A stretch of 64,000 nt of DNA from Prorocentrum cordatum. Taxonomy: Eukaryota > Sar > Dinophyceae > Prorocentrales > Prorocentraceae. Positions 1-11,099 of this stretch are shown one piece after another. The stretch is taken from NCBI GenBank assembly GCA_963575745.1, contig CAUYUJ010006336.1, positions 110,001-174,000 on the forward strand, given 5' to 3'. The notes beneath the pieces were generated by a model, which saw only the letters and a program-made list of their open reading frames with translations, did not search any database and was not told where the DNA came from. A program made the translations under genes and the position numbers. The stretch's first letter is position 1; every line of letters starts with the position of its first letter.

Positions 1-57
1 CGTAGAACGGAGAGGGCCAACCATTGTGGGCCCCATCGGCCTGCTCCTCGGCATCGG

Positions 58-59
58 TA

Positions 60-110
<51 letters not shown>

Positions 111-111
111 T
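58..111. repeat. (GTC)n microsatellite
   Basis: An almost pure run of GTC triplets. The open frames through it are homopolymers (poly-Val, poly-Ser), so it is read as a simple repeat. The rest of 1-640 shows no supportable gene. Confidence 0.9.
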
Positions 112-221
112 CCTCCGCCTCCTCCCTCTCCCCTCCTCCTACTTCTGCTCCTCTGCAGCTGAAGCCGCTTCCTCCGAGGCCAGCTGGGGCACTTCCGTGC
201 AAAAGCAACATCAGATTAGCA

Positions 222-340
222 ATGGGTTGCCCCACCCATGGGTTGCGCCATGGCTGCGCCATCCATGGATTGCGCCATGCGATGCGACATAGATTACGCC
301 ATGTGTTCCGTCATCCATGGACTGCAACATATAATGTCCC
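222..340. repeat. Degenerate minisatellite rich in CCATGG and TGCGCCAT
   Basis: The words 'ccatgg', 'ttgcgccat' and 'catccatgga' recur at irregular 15-25 bp spacing. The translation gives a repetitive Gly-Leu-Arg-His pattern, which follows from the DNA repeat and does not indicate a gene. Confidence 0.5.
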
Positions 341-783
341 ATGGGATGCAAGGGCGAACAGACTCGAAGGGAGAAGTGGGGCGATGAGGAAGGTTGGGCG
401 TCCCAAACATCGGTTTTTAAAGTTTAAAATGTTGATACGTCGCAGAGCAGTATCCCTTAAGTAAATTGCACATGGCAGACACCGTAACCTTGTACGTAAT
501 TCATATGTAGACCAAACTAGATAACGTAAGCAGCTGCCGATAGTTACACTGCAAGTCGCATAGGTATGGCGCTCCTCCAAACTAGAAGCCCAACCCCTCG
601 CGCCACCATCTTGTGGGCGCCGCCAAGACTGCGAAAGCGACGACGACGACGACAGCGACGACGACGACGACGACGACGACGACAACGACGGCCGTGGCGT
701 CTGCGGCGGGCTCGAGCGTTCGAGGCGAACGTGGCGCAGCTGTGCGGCCTGTCGGATTGGGAGGGCATCAAGCAGGCGAGGCA

Positions 784-952
784 AGAGGAGGAGGAGGAGG
801 AGGAGGAGGAGGAGAAGGAGGAGGAGGAGGAGCAGGAGCAGGAGCAGGAGCAGGAGGAGGAGGACGAGGAGCAGAAGGAGGAAGAGGAGGAGGAGGAGGG
901 TGAGACGGAGGAGAGGAGGAGGAGGAGGAGGAGGAGAAGGAGAAGGAGAATG
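784..952. repeat. (GAG)n purine tract
   Basis: About 170 bp of near-pure purine GAG/GGA triplets, preceded at about 640-683 by a (GAC)n run. Open frames of poly-Glu, poly-Gly and poly-Arg in three registers are repeat artefacts. Confidence 0.9.
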
Positions 953-1189
953 TGGATGGGGAGGGCGATACGCGATGTTCGAAGCGGAGGGGAAACATGG
1001 ATCACCGCCACCAGGAACCCATCGGGGGGGGGGGCCCAGCCCCCGGGCGGTGGCAAGCCTGCGCGTCGTCCAGTGCGTCGGCCAGGGATCGTTCCCCCCC
1101 CCCCGCTGGGTCGTCAGTTGCAGTGGTCTGGATTTGTCTTCTTGTCCAGGCCTCCCAAGTGGGGTCCGAATAGATGGGGTCGAGGGATC

Positions 1190-1385
1190 CCTTCGCGTCG
1201 CCGGTGCATCGACGATGGATGCGGTTCGACGTGGAGCCAGAATTACCCCACGCCCATGGCGCCGATGCATCGCCGACGTCGCCGATGCATCGCTGATGTA
1301 TCTCCGCTGTATCGCCGACGTATCGCCGATGCATTGGTGATGCATCGCCGATGCATTGGCAGTGCATCGGACTGGCCTTGCGGCG
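1190..1385. repeat. Dispersed GATGCATCGCCGATG palindromic repeat, copy 1
   Basis: Clustered copies of self-complementary words such as 'cgatgcatcg' and 'gatgcatcgccgatgcat'. Related clusters, with similar flanks (a 'tggggtc' word before and 'ccccatct' after), occur near 8,200-8,330, and a weaker one near 36,830-36,950. It is a dispersed family of unknown class. The segment 1,390-2,020 that follows has no supportable gene. Confidence 0.55.
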
Positions 1386-2019
1386 CGAGCCTCCGACCCC
1401 GTCTATTAGGACCCCATCTAGGAGGCCTCTCGAGACAGCGAGGGTGGACACGAGGCCGATGACCAGTAGGGGGAAGAGGACGGGGAGGACGAGGAGAGGG
1501 AGGAGGAGGAATGGATATGAGGACGAGGACGAACGCGAGAAGAAGCAGCGGGCCGAGCAGGGGGAGACTGAAAGGAGGAGGGAGGACGTTCAACAGGTGC
1601 ATAGAGTAGGCAGAGGAGAAAGAGGAGAACAGGCAGGGGGACGAGCATGAGACGGAGGGCATCGAGCAGGTGACGAAACTGTTGGGGAACAAGTTTAGAG
1701 ACTCGAGCAGATCGCGGAGCCAGGACGTTGCGATGGACATCTCCCAGAGGAGGGACGCCCGCGCCAACTCCAAGAGGCTCGGTCCAGGTGCAACCTCCCA
1801 TCACGCGACGCCAAGAGGTCCAGGGCGGAAAGCTGCGCACCACCATCTGGCCTCTGCACGCCCACCTTGGGACCCAGGTCTTGGATGTGGCCTCCAAGGC
1901 GGGCTTGTAGAGTCTACCTGGTGGCGGGTGCTGCCCTTCTCCTCAAGAGGCTCGGTTCACTCCAACTACCTGCGGACCAACGTGCGAGCCAGCTCAATGT
2001 CCTCACCTTAAGAGCCCAG

Positions 2020-2160
2020 GCCTCCGACGGCTCGATGTTGATCGAGTCGCCGTTCCGGGAAGCTCCCCACCCCGTCCCCAGGGCAGGCTTTTCATCCTGA
2101 GCCGTTCTTCGACGTTGCTGCGGACCGGACCTGGCCCCGTCGGGCCGAATCTGATTCAAT
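2020..2160 (-). repeat. SINE-like dispersed repeat, copy 1
   Basis: On the minus strand the core words are AACGGCTCAGGATGAAAA, then a G-rich stretch and a GGGGT.G-like word. They align with copies at 4.6, 14.5, 15.3, 17.3, 36.7 and 62.9 kb. Ends and target duplications are not resolved. Confidence 0.6.
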
Positions 2161-2254
2161 GCCGCCAGCCCAACGTCGCCGGAGGACCGGGACGTCCCTC
2201 GCCCGTCGTCGCCGCGGAGGTCCCCAGAGGTCTCTGGCGGACCCCTCCTCCTCT

Positions 2255-2310
2255 TGGTCCTCCTCCTCCTCCTCCTCCTCCTCCTCCTCCTGCTCCTCCT
2301 CCTCCTGCTA
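2255..2310. repeat. (CTC)n microsatellite
   Basis: Pyrimidine triplet run directly 5' of the coding-like island at 2.4 kb. A poly-Leu frame through it is not taken as protein. Confidence 0.8.
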
Positions 2311-2406
2311 GCCGTTCTGGCTCTGGCGGGGGTAACCCACAGGTTCCGCAGGCGCAGTTCAGAGGACTCTTCTGCGGGGAGCCATTTCTGGGTTGCGAGC
2401 GCGGGC

Positions 2407-2620
2407 GGCGACGAGGCTATGAAGAAGGTGGCCGTCGGCAAGCCGCTTCTCATCGCCCGCCGCGGGAACGTGGAGTTCGAGGTGTACGCGTACACCGTCG
2501 CGGACGCCATGGTTGCCGGGTTCTTCGCTGGAGCAGCGGAGGGCGAGTTCGAGGTCTTGGGAGGAGGCTCTGGGTCAGGGATCGAGGGGGCCCTGAATGC
2601 CACGGGGGGCCCGCAGCGCG
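2407..2620 (+). CDS. Candidate exon, unknown protein
   Basis: The frame beginning GDEAMKKVAVGKPLLIARRG stays open with a non-repetitive, balanced composition (hydrophobic positions alternate with charged ones, for example VEFEVYAYTVADAMVAGFF). This differs from the surrounding homopolymeric frames. It lies upstream of three further coding-like islands on the same strand (3.0-4.1 kb) in different frames, as expected for exons of one gene. No family is recognised. Exon edges are not fixed: the upstream acceptor may be one of the AG sites near 2,350-2,370. It could also be a decayed gene, since no unambiguous splice pairing was found. Confidence 0.4.
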
Positions 2621-2931
2621 TCGCTGCGAGTCCGCCCTGTCCAGGCGCACCCTCGGCAAAGACGCGGCCGCCGACCCAGCCCTGGGATGCGGTCGCAGCG
2701 CGAGGGGGGGCCAACGAAGAGGGAGCGGGCGGTTCGCCGGCGTCGTCGACGGCGGTTCCGACGACCCCCTGCCTGGACGATGTCGTCCGCGCACAGGGCG
2801 CCACCGCGCGCGCGGGCGCGCGCCGGGCGGGCACGGGCCGTGCTGCCGCGGGGGGCGTCGCCGCCGGGGGCCCGCAGGGTCCCCGTTCTCCGAGCGGGGC
2901 GAGGTCAAGACGGTGGTGCGAACCGTTCGGG

Positions 2932-2990
2932 CGGAGGAGGAGGAGGAGGAGGAGGAGGAGGAGGAGGAGGAGGAGGAGGAGGAGGAGGTC
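2932..2990. repeat. (GGA)n microsatellite
   Basis: About 19 GGA triplets. In the frame of the next island this encodes a poly-Glu run that could be a real acidic tract. The word 'tgcgaaccgttcgggcg' occurs just before it (about 2,917) and again about 140 bp later (about 3,057), a short direct duplication spanning the array. Confidence 0.85.
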
Positions 2991-2999
2991 TATCCACCT

Positions 3000-3345
3000 C
3001 CGATCCCAAACGCCGCCCTCCCGGCGGGCGCCCCCGGCGCCGAGGTGCCGACGGTGCTGCGAACCGTTCGGGCGCCGTTCGCGGTGGGCCGCGCGAGCAG
3101 CGACGGCGAGGCCCTTCTCGTGGACGCGGACGGGGCCGAGCAGGTTGACTTGCAGAAGTTCGCGAACGCGGAAGTGAAGGACGACGAAGCCCTTCTCGAG
3201 GGCGCGGACGGCGCCGAGCAGGAGGTCGAGGTGCAGGGGTTCGCGAACGTGGCCGAGAAGGGCAAATACTTCGACGCGGTCGCGGAGGCGTTCGCCGAGG
3301 ACCTCGTGGAAAACCGCGCGCAGGCGTTGCGTTGCAAGCGGTGCG
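3000..3345 (+). CDS. Candidate exon, acidic unknown protein
   Basis: The open frame has two related internal peptides, EALLVDADGAEQVDLQKFAN and EALLEGADGAEQEVEVQGFA, so it carries a degenerate repeat of about 25 residues. It ends near KYFDAVAEAFAEDLVENRAQ and then ALRCKRCGDG. The composition is acidic and Ala-rich, consistent with a soluble protein. No family is recognised. The preceding GGA array is in frame as poly-Glu. The frame changes at about 3,345, where the next island starts, which suggests an intron or a frameshift. Confidence 0.45.
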
Positions 3346-3348
3346 GAG

Positions 3349-3560
3349 ATGGAGTGGCTCATCTGCCCGATGGAGGCGCTCCCCAGGGCGCCGGCGGAGT
3401 TCGTCGGCACGGTGGGCGTGGTGGAGAAGATTATCTCGGTGACTCCTTTTTTCGGGCCCCAGGTGGCGCCCCCTGTGGAAGCAGGATATGGCGCTTTCCA
3501 GGACATTGCTGGGCGGGCGTGGGGGCAGGCACTGGCTGCTATGCTGCTTTTTTCCGCCCT
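3349..3560 (+). CDS. Candidate exon, unknown protein
   Basis: A third frame carries MEWLICPMEALPRAPAEFVG, then VEKIISVTPFFGPQ and GYGAFQDIAGRAWGQALAAM, a mixed hydrophobic composition unlike repeat translation. After about 3,560 the frame runs into low-complexity Gly. Function is unknown. It is grouped with the islands at 2.4, 3.0 and 3.75 kb by strand and spacing only. Confidence 0.35.
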
Positions 3561-3719
3561 GGGAGCCGCGCGACCGCGTCGTGGGTTGTCCTGGCGATGC
3601 GGCGGCGGAGGCGGCGGAGGAGGTGCAGGAAGCAGTCCGAGGAGGCTCTGGTGGTAGAGGGCCCCGCGCGCCGACCGCAGAGGTGCAGGAGGACCTTGCC
3701 GAAGGTGCTGCTTTGGGCT

Positions 3720-4085
3720 GTCCCCGTGAGGCAGGGCCGCGTCGACCCCGCAGCATCACGGCGCCTCTGGAAGGAGGTCATCGGGGAGGCCGCGGAGAAG
3801 GGGTTCATCAAGTCCCATCCGTCGTTTGCGGCCCTCCTAGAGTCCTGGTGCGAGCGCGTCTTCGTGCACGTGCAGCGTGGTGCGCTCCCGGAGGCGTGCG
3901 GCAAGGCCGATGAGGACAGGCTGTTGGCCATGGCTGGCCAACCAGGCCCAGGGCGTTCTCGACGGCGGTTCCGCTTTGCGTGGCAGGGCAGGTACCTGGA
4001 GATGTTCGGCGAGACCGGCGACACCTTCGAGGTCGAGCACTTGGCGGAGATGGTGCCCGGGGCTGCGGGGGGAGGGCGGCGATAA
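3720..4085 (+). CDS. Candidate 3' exon, unknown protein
   Basis: The open frame contains LWKEVIGEAAEKGFIKSHPS and FAALLESWCERVFVHVQRGA, then a later segment YLEMFGETGDTFEVEHLAEM, ending at a stop at 4,083-4,085. The amphipathic pattern suggests a helical soluble domain. It may be the 3' end of the gene whose earlier islands lie at 2.4-3.6 kb. No domain is recognised. Splicing to the earlier islands is an inference. Confidence 0.45.
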   Translation, partial: VPVRQGRVDPAASRRLWKEVIGEAAEKGFIKSHPSFAALLESWCERVFVHVQRGALPEACGKADEDRLLAMAGQPGPGRSRRRFRFAWQGRYLEMFGETGDTFEVEHLAEMVPGAAGGGRR

Positions 4086-4589
4086 TACCTGGCCAGTTTG
4101 CCGGTCGTGCCGCCGCCCTCTCCCACGCGGTGTTCGCTGGCAGCGGCACCGAGTGTGAGCAGTCGGAGCTCTGAGCTGCGAGGTTGTGGCCGAGCAGCTG
4201 CCGCCGCGGCGGCAAGGCGGGCACCCGTCAGCCTCAGGTTGCATTCCGTTCCCTGCTCCGCCCGATCGCCGTCGGCACCGTCCCATGCGGTCGAGAGGGG
4301 TTGCTCATCGCAGACCCTCGCTCGCCCCAGCGCTCCGTGCTCCCGATGATCCAGGACGGGCTCGATCAGGCCGCCGCGCCAAGCCCGGGCGACGATCGAC
4401 GGCCATGCTGCCAATCAGGCGTTGCTCCGCTGGTAGGGCGCCTCGGGGCTGACCGTGCCAGGTGGGCCAGAAGCAGGATCGGCCCTGGCATTGCAGGCGG
4501 AAGCTCGGCCTTGTTGGTGTGCGCCCTCCGGGGCTGGCCGGTCGCGGGCGCCAGGGCCATCCAGAAGCGGCTTGGGGCGAGACCTATAG

Positions 4590-4680
4590 CCCCCTGGGGG
4601 AAGGGGTCGAGATGTTTGGGGCGCGAGAGTACGAGAGAAACCACGACGTCAGAGGTTTGGGGGTCGGGCTGGGTCGGCGA
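4590..4680 (+). repeat. SINE-like dispersed repeat, copy 2 (partial)
   Basis: Contains 'aaggggtcgagatgttt' and then 'accacgacgtcagaggt', matching the 3' part of the family copies at 14.5 and 36.7 kb. The 5' part with GGCTCAGGATG is missing. Confidence 0.6.
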
Positions 4681-4689
4681 GCGGAGAGG

Positions 4690-5990
4690 GGGGGGGGTTG
4701 TTCGAGGAGGACGAGGGGGACGAGGATGGTAATTCGTGTTTTTTTCCGCTTTCTCCTCCCCCCCCTTTCGTCTCTCCCTCCCCCCCTCCCTCTCCTTCTC
4801 TCTCCTCCACCCGCTGCCCTTCTCTTACGGTTAAAGGAAACGCGTGCAATAACTACGCCAGAATTAGAAAGAAGAGCCAAAGCCCCACCTCCATTCCCTG
4901 GATTGGCCCCGCTTCTCCAGGCGCGCTCGTTCAACATTGAGGCCGGGGGGGCGGAGGGGTGTCATGCGAAGTCGTCCCCCTACGATAGTTGCGCAGTTTT
5001 TCTCCCAGCGCGCGTGGACGACAAGTGCCTCCCATTTTCCCTGGCATGGGCGGGACAGAACGGGGATGGGAGGAAAGGATAAAAGGGGATTCTGGGGAAG
5101 GGGGGAGGGCCTGAGCGAGCGCACCCGGCTGAGCGCCGGCCACCATCAAACAACTTACGCGCGCTCATGAAATGCCAGCGGCATGGCGTGGGCCGCGCAC
5201 GTGCCACATGCGGCCATTACGCGGTCTACTGCACATTTGTTTGTTCCTGGGCGCCGAGCACCTGGTGTATATCGACACAGGTTTCCAATGGATTGTATCA
5301 CTTGTACACTGCCAGGATGTGGGGCCCATGTGTTCAGTTTTTTTAGCCCACGTGAGGCCCACGCGTGGCCCACGTGAGGCCCGCGCTGGGACGCCAGTCC
5401 GCTTGCATGTGTCTGCTTGGGCGCTACGGTAAGCCTGATGATTTGATTTGCTGGATCGGATTTCGCCACCAATGGTTGTAACTTGCTTGACGCCGCGCCA
5501 AATCCCTAACAGCAGCCGGACGACACATGCATGTTGTGGCGCCCCGACCACCTGCATGGTATGGCGCCTAATCCGCACTTCCCTTGTGGAATCATAGATT
5601 TAGCTTGCCAGTCGAAGGCCTTTTGGATCGAACTCATGGTGCGATTTGTGGTTAAGATAGTATGTGTCTAGGCGGCTCCCGCTCCAAGAATATGGGTTCA
5701 AACAACCGACGAGATCAACCCACGTGTTTCTCACACATAAGTAATGGGATCAGATTGGGCCCGTGCTTTTCCACGCGCGCGAGCAATTTTTTGGCCTGAG
5801 CACGCATGTCGTGCAAACTATGGGGTGTACAGCCAGCATGTTACCAGTGAGAACGGCACGTGCGGAACGAATGGTTTTCTGGCAACAGTGAGCCTCGGAC
5901 ACGAGAGTTGTCCTTTTGGCGTAGACGTAAGGAACCGTCCGAAAACTGAAACCCCTTCTGAACCCAGGGTGGTCGTAACTTCAGCGACTT
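4690..5990. other. Non-coding stretch with one short dispersed repeat
   Basis: No supportable gene. The segment 4,850-4,935 ('aattagaaagaagagcc' and flanks) is related to 7,363-7,430 ('aattagaaagagccg'), so both belong to a small dispersed family. Words like 'cccacgtgaggcc' repeat near 5,350-5,385. Confidence 0.45.
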
Positions 5991-8180
5991 GATTGTAAAC
6001 TATGTGGTTTGTGAAGCGCGGAATGTGTCTTTTTTTGTGACGCGACGCGGCAGAGGCAATCCGCACGCGCGTCCGAGCGATTCCGGGGAGTGCAGTCGCG
6101 AATTCTTGAGTTGAAGACAAGAGGAGGAGGCGGCCGCGGCAGGGCGGAGGGTGCGCGGGGGCGCACTCACGCAGCGGGGCTGCGGTGGGTGCGAAGGCGC
6201 GGCCAGGCTTTGGGTCCATTTTGGCAGCGGGTGCGGGTCGGCTTCGCGGCGCACCCAGTGTGGGAGGGCAGCGGCCACGGTGTGGTCGTGGTCCAGCAAA
6301 GCAAAGGTGGAGGCGGCGGCGGCGGCTGAAAACCATGTGGCCAACGGGTGGCAGCGGCGCAGAGCCGGCGGCCAGAGGTCGGGCAACGCTGCAGCAATTG
6401 CGAGGGGCCCCAGGCGGTGGCGGGTGCGGTTTCCCCGGGGCGGGGGCGGCCGGCGGGCGCCAATCGTGGGGCCCATCGGGGGCAGGGGCGGGACGAAAGT
6501 ATAGGAGCGGCGCTCCACAGCCGATGCACGGCATCACAGCAGGGAGCTACGCGTCGCCCAGTGCAAATGGCGCACGAGCGGGACCCCTCAGAGGCAGGGG
6601 GCGGGCCCAGCCGGCCGCTCAGGGTGGCGGCGTGGGCAAGGTGGGGGCGAGCCGCGCTGGCGGTGCCCCCCCTGGCGGGGCAGCTGGACCGCGGCCGGGG
6701 CAAACCGGCCGGTGGCGCCGGAACCGCAGCGCCGGTACGACCCGGCGCGCGCACTGCCCAACAGCGGGGGCGGTGTGCGGGAGAGGGCGGTCCGCCCAAG
6801 GCAGGTGGAATCATGCACGGCCTGGGACGGCGGTGGGGGTCGAGCCGCATAGCGGGCCGACCAGGGGGGAGGCGGGGCAGCGGCCGGCGGGAGCCGGGGC
6901 GGCACAGCCCGCAACGGCGGAGATGCCCAAGTGGGCAGCAGGCGCTGCAGGCCAGGGTGGAGCCCCTGTCGTCCGCACGGGCTGCAGGGAGCAGCACCGG
7001 CGGGGGCGGCCGGGCGGGATAGACAGACAGGCGTCCAAAGAGGCGTGCGTTGAAGAACGGGGGCGGGGCCACGCAGCGCAGGCTCTGATTCCCCCCCCCG
7101 TGGCCGTTGGAAAACACGAGAGCGTCCCCCGCCTTTTTGTTCACACATGTTCTGAAATACGTCTGTCTCAGACGACCCCTCGTTTTGACCCGAAAGATAT
7201 CCCAAACACATTCCACGATGGGCAAACTTTCAAAAACATGCCATGCATTGCGAGCCCGTCGTTTTGACACCAGCAGCCTTTTGACACACGTTCGGCCTCT
7301 TTGGCGACCCCCGGAGAGAAGAACGAGAGCTTTCGGACGACCGAAAAGAAATCTTTGCAACAGCAGCGCCATAATTAGAAAGAGCCGAACTCCCCCCTCC
7401 GACCCCCAGATTGCGTTCGATATTCTGGGTTGTGTGGAGGACGAAGGAAGGTGGGGAAACATGTGGGAGGATTGGGGTTGGTGGGAGACGGTTGTCCAAG
7501 TTTCCCTCTTTCCTTCCTTCCCACTTTGCGCCGAATGCTCGTGAACCGCCTGCCCCCATTCCCATTGTTCCGCTCCGCCGCAGCTGGCGTGCAGGCTGCA
7601 ATCGTAAGCGTAGTGTCATACATCCCTCGCTCCTCCTCTTCCCTCCCTCGTCTCTCCTACCTCCTTTTCCTGCTTCCCTCCCCTTCTTTCCCTCCCTCCT
7701 CGTGCGTCTTCCACCCCCAGCTATCGACCTCCAGTGTCGTACGCCTGCGCTTCGACTCCGACTTTCGACCCAACAAGCTCAACCTCCAGCCAGCAACCAG
7801 CCGCAGTGCTCCGGCTCCTGACACCAGCTCAACATTCCGACTTCTAGCATTTTCTAGCTTCCGGATTGTAAGCATGACGATTCTCGTGTGAGCCAGAGTT
7901 CTGTAGGGTTTGAGAGGCTACGGCCTCACGCGCCTCGCCCAAACAGGCACAGGTTCACGCGTTTCGCCGCATGAGCTTGCATCAGCGCCTCACTCGCTCG
8001 CTCATCCTGCGTCCCTCGCCCGGCTCGCGAGCGGCGTTCTGCCGAGGTCTTCGGTCGCGCAGGGCGTGGACACCACCAGGGCCGCGAGCCTGGCGAGGAT
8101 GGTCGCGCAGGGCGTGCCGAAGGGCAGCCCGTTTATCGATGGCGGGATCGTCGTCCTGGAGGCCTTGCTTCGCCTAGTCC
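5990..8180. other. GC-rich and pyrimidine-rich stretch without a supportable gene
   Basis: 6,090-7,080 is extremely GC-rich and open in several frames on both strands, but all are Gly/Ala/Arg/Pro-rich with no conserved motif. 7,363-7,430 is the second copy of the small repeat at 4,850. 7,620-7,760 is a pyrimidine-rich tract. Confidence 0.4.
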
Positions 8181-8184
8181 TCCC

Positions 8185-8340
8185 ACGTGGGGTCACAGCA
8201 GTTGGGGTCGGTGGATTGCGCCGCATCGCCGACGCATCGGCAATGCGGCTCGATGTGGAGCTCGATTTGTTCCGCGCCGCCGATGCATCGGCGATGCATT
8301 GGTGATGCGGCGCGATGCTTCCTTCCACCCCATGTGCTCG
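8185..8340. repeat. Dispersed GATGCATCGCCGATG palindromic repeat, copy 2
   Basis: Words 'gccgatgcatcggcgatgc' and 'attggtgatgcggcgcgatg', with the same kind of flanks as the copy at 1.2 kb, including 'ccccatctgggagg' downstream. Confidence 0.55.
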
Positions 8341-8454
8341 AACCCCATCTGGGAGGGGTCCAGTGTCCAGGCGCCCGTCTTGAGCGGCTGTCGGGTCTGA
8401 GGAGGTCGGGGTGTTCGAGGCCCCGAGGGGGTGCCTCGCGGCCGTTGGCGAATA

Positions 8455-8585
8455 CGAAAAGCTCGGTCCTCGAACCCCTGGAGTCCTCGAACCCTCGGGT
8501 CCTCGATCCTCGAGGCCTCGATCCTCGAAGGTTCGCTCCTCGAAGCCTCGCTCCTCGAAGCCTCGGTCCTCGAAGCCTCCCAGGT
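8455..8585. repeat. 15-bp minisatellite, unit TCCTCGAAGCCTCGC
   Basis: Seven to eight degenerate units. As 15 is a multiple of three, every frame gives a pentapeptide repeat (for example SSKPR or LLEAS), which mimics a repeat protein. Confidence 0.75.
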
Positions 8586-8759
8586 CGCCGCCGTCGCCGG
8601 GCGAGGTGCGCGCCGCCCCCCTCCCCGCAGGGTCCTCCGCGCGGGTTAGCAGCGGCGCGCCTCTCCTGGGGCCGCCTCGCGGCCGCAGCCTTCGAAGTTC
8701 TGGCCAGAGCGCCCTCCAAGGGAGACCCGCGCAACCGATGTTTGAGTTGGAGGGTCCAG

Positions 8760-9060
8760 ATCCCTGGCGTCACGCAACAACAAATCTACGACGGCCCCCA
8801 TTCCTTTGTCAGAGCGTCCTCGGGCCAGTGCCAGGTCCCATAACCTTACATAACAAATGGTACTTGATGGCAACAGATGCACTGGATGAGCCATTTGTCT
8901 CCATGATGGTGTCGATAAGGCCAGTGGCCCACGTCACGGAACAGGTCGCGGTGTTGGATGGCTTGATAATTCAGGAGGCATCCTTCTTCAGACAGCATGT
9001 CAGCGCACATCGGAAGCTGGACAATGCAGCCCGGGGTGTTTCTGTTGCTTCGAGCCTGCG
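8760..9060 (+). CDS. Weak exon candidate
   Basis: An open frame with WYLMATDALDEPFVSMMVSI and VTEQVAVLDGLIIQEASFFR, less GC-biased than its neighbours and with a protein-like hydrophobic pattern. No family is recognised and no clear splice sites bracket it. It could equally be chance. Confidence 0.22.
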
Positions 9061-9304
9061 GTCAAGAACTTTTGCTCGGCGTGTCGCCCCGCGGGTTTTG
9101 GTCCACAACGCCTCTGCGCGACACGCCATCCACGGCCCAGTCCCCAGCCGTCCACGTCCCGAGCCTTTTCCGACCTCCCGCCCCGCGGAGCGGTGCGACA
9201 CGCTGCCCCGTCGCAGGGAATGGCGTGTCGCCGGGGCCGCCGCGGCGACACCCTGAGAAGCAGCTTCCGACCGTAGCACCCGTGCGGAGCACAGCGACGG
9301 GAAG

Positions 9305-10130
9305 GAGGAGGAATGGGCGGAGAACGAGGGGGAGGGATGAGGAGGGACGAGGAGTGGGAGGAGGACGACGCGGATGAGGAGAGAGGGAGGGAGAGGAGGA
9401 GTGGGAGGAGGTGGAGGAGGAGGAGGAGGAGGCGGAGGAGGAGACAGGAGGGAGGGAGAGGAGGGGGAGGCGGAGGAGGAGGGGGGAGGAGGGAGAAAGG
9501 GGGAGAAGGAGGAGGAGGAGGAGGAGGAGGAGGAGGAGGAAAGGAGGAGGAGGAGGAGGAGCAGGAGGAGGAGGAGGAGGAGGAGGAGGAGGAGGAGGAG
9601 GAGGGGAGGAGGAGGAGGAGGAGGAGGGAGGAGGGAGGTAGGAGGGAGGAGGGAGGAGGAGGAGGGAGGAGAGGAGGAGGAGGAGGAAATAGGAGGGAGG
9701 GAGAGGAGGGGGAGGCGGAGGAAGTAAGAGGAGGAGGAGGAAGAGGAGGAAGAGGGGACATGAGGGACAGAGAAGGAGGAGGAGGCGGAGGAGGAAGAGA
9801 ACGAGGAGGAGGGAGGAAGACGAGGAGGAGGAGGAGACAGGAGGGAGGGAGAGGAGGGGAGGCGGAGGAAGAGGAGGAGGAGAGGAGGAGGAGGAGGAGG
9901 AGAGGAGGAGGAGGGAGAGAAGGAAGGAGGAGAGGAGGAGACAGGAGAGAGGAGGAGGAGGGAGGAGAAGGAGGGAGGAGAAGGAGGGAGGTGGAGGAGG
10001 AGGAGGAGGAGGAGGAGGAGGAGGAGGAGAAGGAGGAGGAGGAGGAGGAGGAGGAGGATGAGGAGGAGGAGGAGGAGGAGAAGGAGGAGGAGAAGGAGGA
10101 GGAGGAGGAGGAGAGGGGCAGGATTGGGAG
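9305..10130. repeat. ~830 bp purine (GGA)n array
   Basis: A continuous purine-rich strand of GGA/GAG triplets with interspersed 'ggaggga' and GCG interruptions. Long Glu/Gly/Arg frames on plus and Ser/Pro/Leu frames on minus are repeat translations. Confidence 0.95.
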
Positions 10131-10629
10131 GAGTGAGGAGCGGCTCCCCCCAGCAGGGGTGCGGCGTACGGAGATAGCAGCGCCTCTCTCGTCTTCAGGA
10201 GCTCTCGGGCGGCCAGAGAACCACATCTCAAGGTCGCCTGTGGCGGTGGCAGGAGCTCAGGAGCGGGAAGACAACCCGCGCCTCGTATTGCGCGATGCGC
10301 GAGTTGAGAAGGCTCTGGGCGAAGAGCAAGAGGGAGGAGTCCTCTTGCGCCCTCGTCCTCGTGCTCCCATTCCTCCCCCCTCCATCCCTCCCTCCCGCAG
10401 AAGGAGCCAGCCTTCTGCAAGCCCGCGGAGACTTGGGGCTGCCCCTTGCTTTAATTCGAGTTTTACGGTTCGCTGGGCGCGGGGAAGTGTCGTTCCATTT
10501 TCTATTTCAGCTTATTTTGGCCTCGTCCCTCACCCTCCCCCCTCCCTCGCTCCTCCTGTCTCCTCCTTCCCCCCTCAGTCCCCCTCGCCCCCCGCCCTTG
10601 CTTGATGCTCCCCCTTCCCCCCTCCTAGG

Positions 10630-10815
10630 GCAATGTCGGCATGGGCAAGATAGAGCTGGCAGAGGAGATGGTAATGTACACCCATCAGAACCTGTACATG
10701 GTGCCCATCTTCGGCTCCATCGGCCCCCGCCTGAACGACATAGAACGCCTCGGTGTTGAGCTGCTGCTGAGCACCATCGGCGCCTTTCGCCACCTTGACA
10801 GATCGGTGCCGCAGG
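10630..10815 (+). CDS. Candidate exon, unknown protein
   Basis: A strong splice-acceptor-like context (long C/T tract ending 'cccctcctag') directly precedes an open frame reading GNVGMGKIELAEEMVMYTHQ and then NLYMVPIFGSIGPRLNDIER, LGVELLLSTIGAFRHL. Composition and codon use look coding and differ from the flanks. The 3' edge is uncertain. No family is recognised. The exon's 5' partner was not found; the segment 10,200-10,330 has two weak open frames. Confidence 0.5.
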
Positions 10816-11099
10816 AACTCTTCCCCTCTCCCAGACATGCGACGTCGTCACTTTCTCAAAACGTACGGGCCCTCCTGGCCTATCTCTCTCGACCCCATTC
10901 TGGGAATTGTTCTTTCATGCCGAGTTGTTCTCTGACGGCTCTGGAGCCACAATCTGCCCGCGGAATTTGATTTGCTTTGCTCCCTGGACAGGTTGATTGT
11001 GGTGGTCGTGTCTACTTCCCTGACAGCTTGTTGGTTGGTAAGGGTTCAAGATCGGTAGATTTAGTTCAGAGGCCGGGTGTGAGCCTGTCAGATCTGGAG

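Noticed and set aside
5630-5720. tRNA-like stretch with 'tggttaagatag' and 'gggttcaaacaacc'
   Set aside because: Acceptor and T stems do not pair, and no anticodon arm forms.
6000-7300. Several long open frames on both strands
   Set aside because: Extreme GC content keeps stops rare; composition is Gly/Ala/Arg/Pro with no motif in any frame.
8411-8640. Pentapeptide-repeat-like protein (LLEAS on plus, LRGAN-like on minus)
   Set aside because: Explained by a 15-bp DNA minisatellite; the same periodicity appears in all frames of both strands.
9305-10605. Very long Glu/Gly/Arg and Ser/Pro/Leu open frames
   Set aside because: They are translations of a purine trinucleotide array and are open on both strands and in several frames; stops cannot arise from GGA/GAG triplets.
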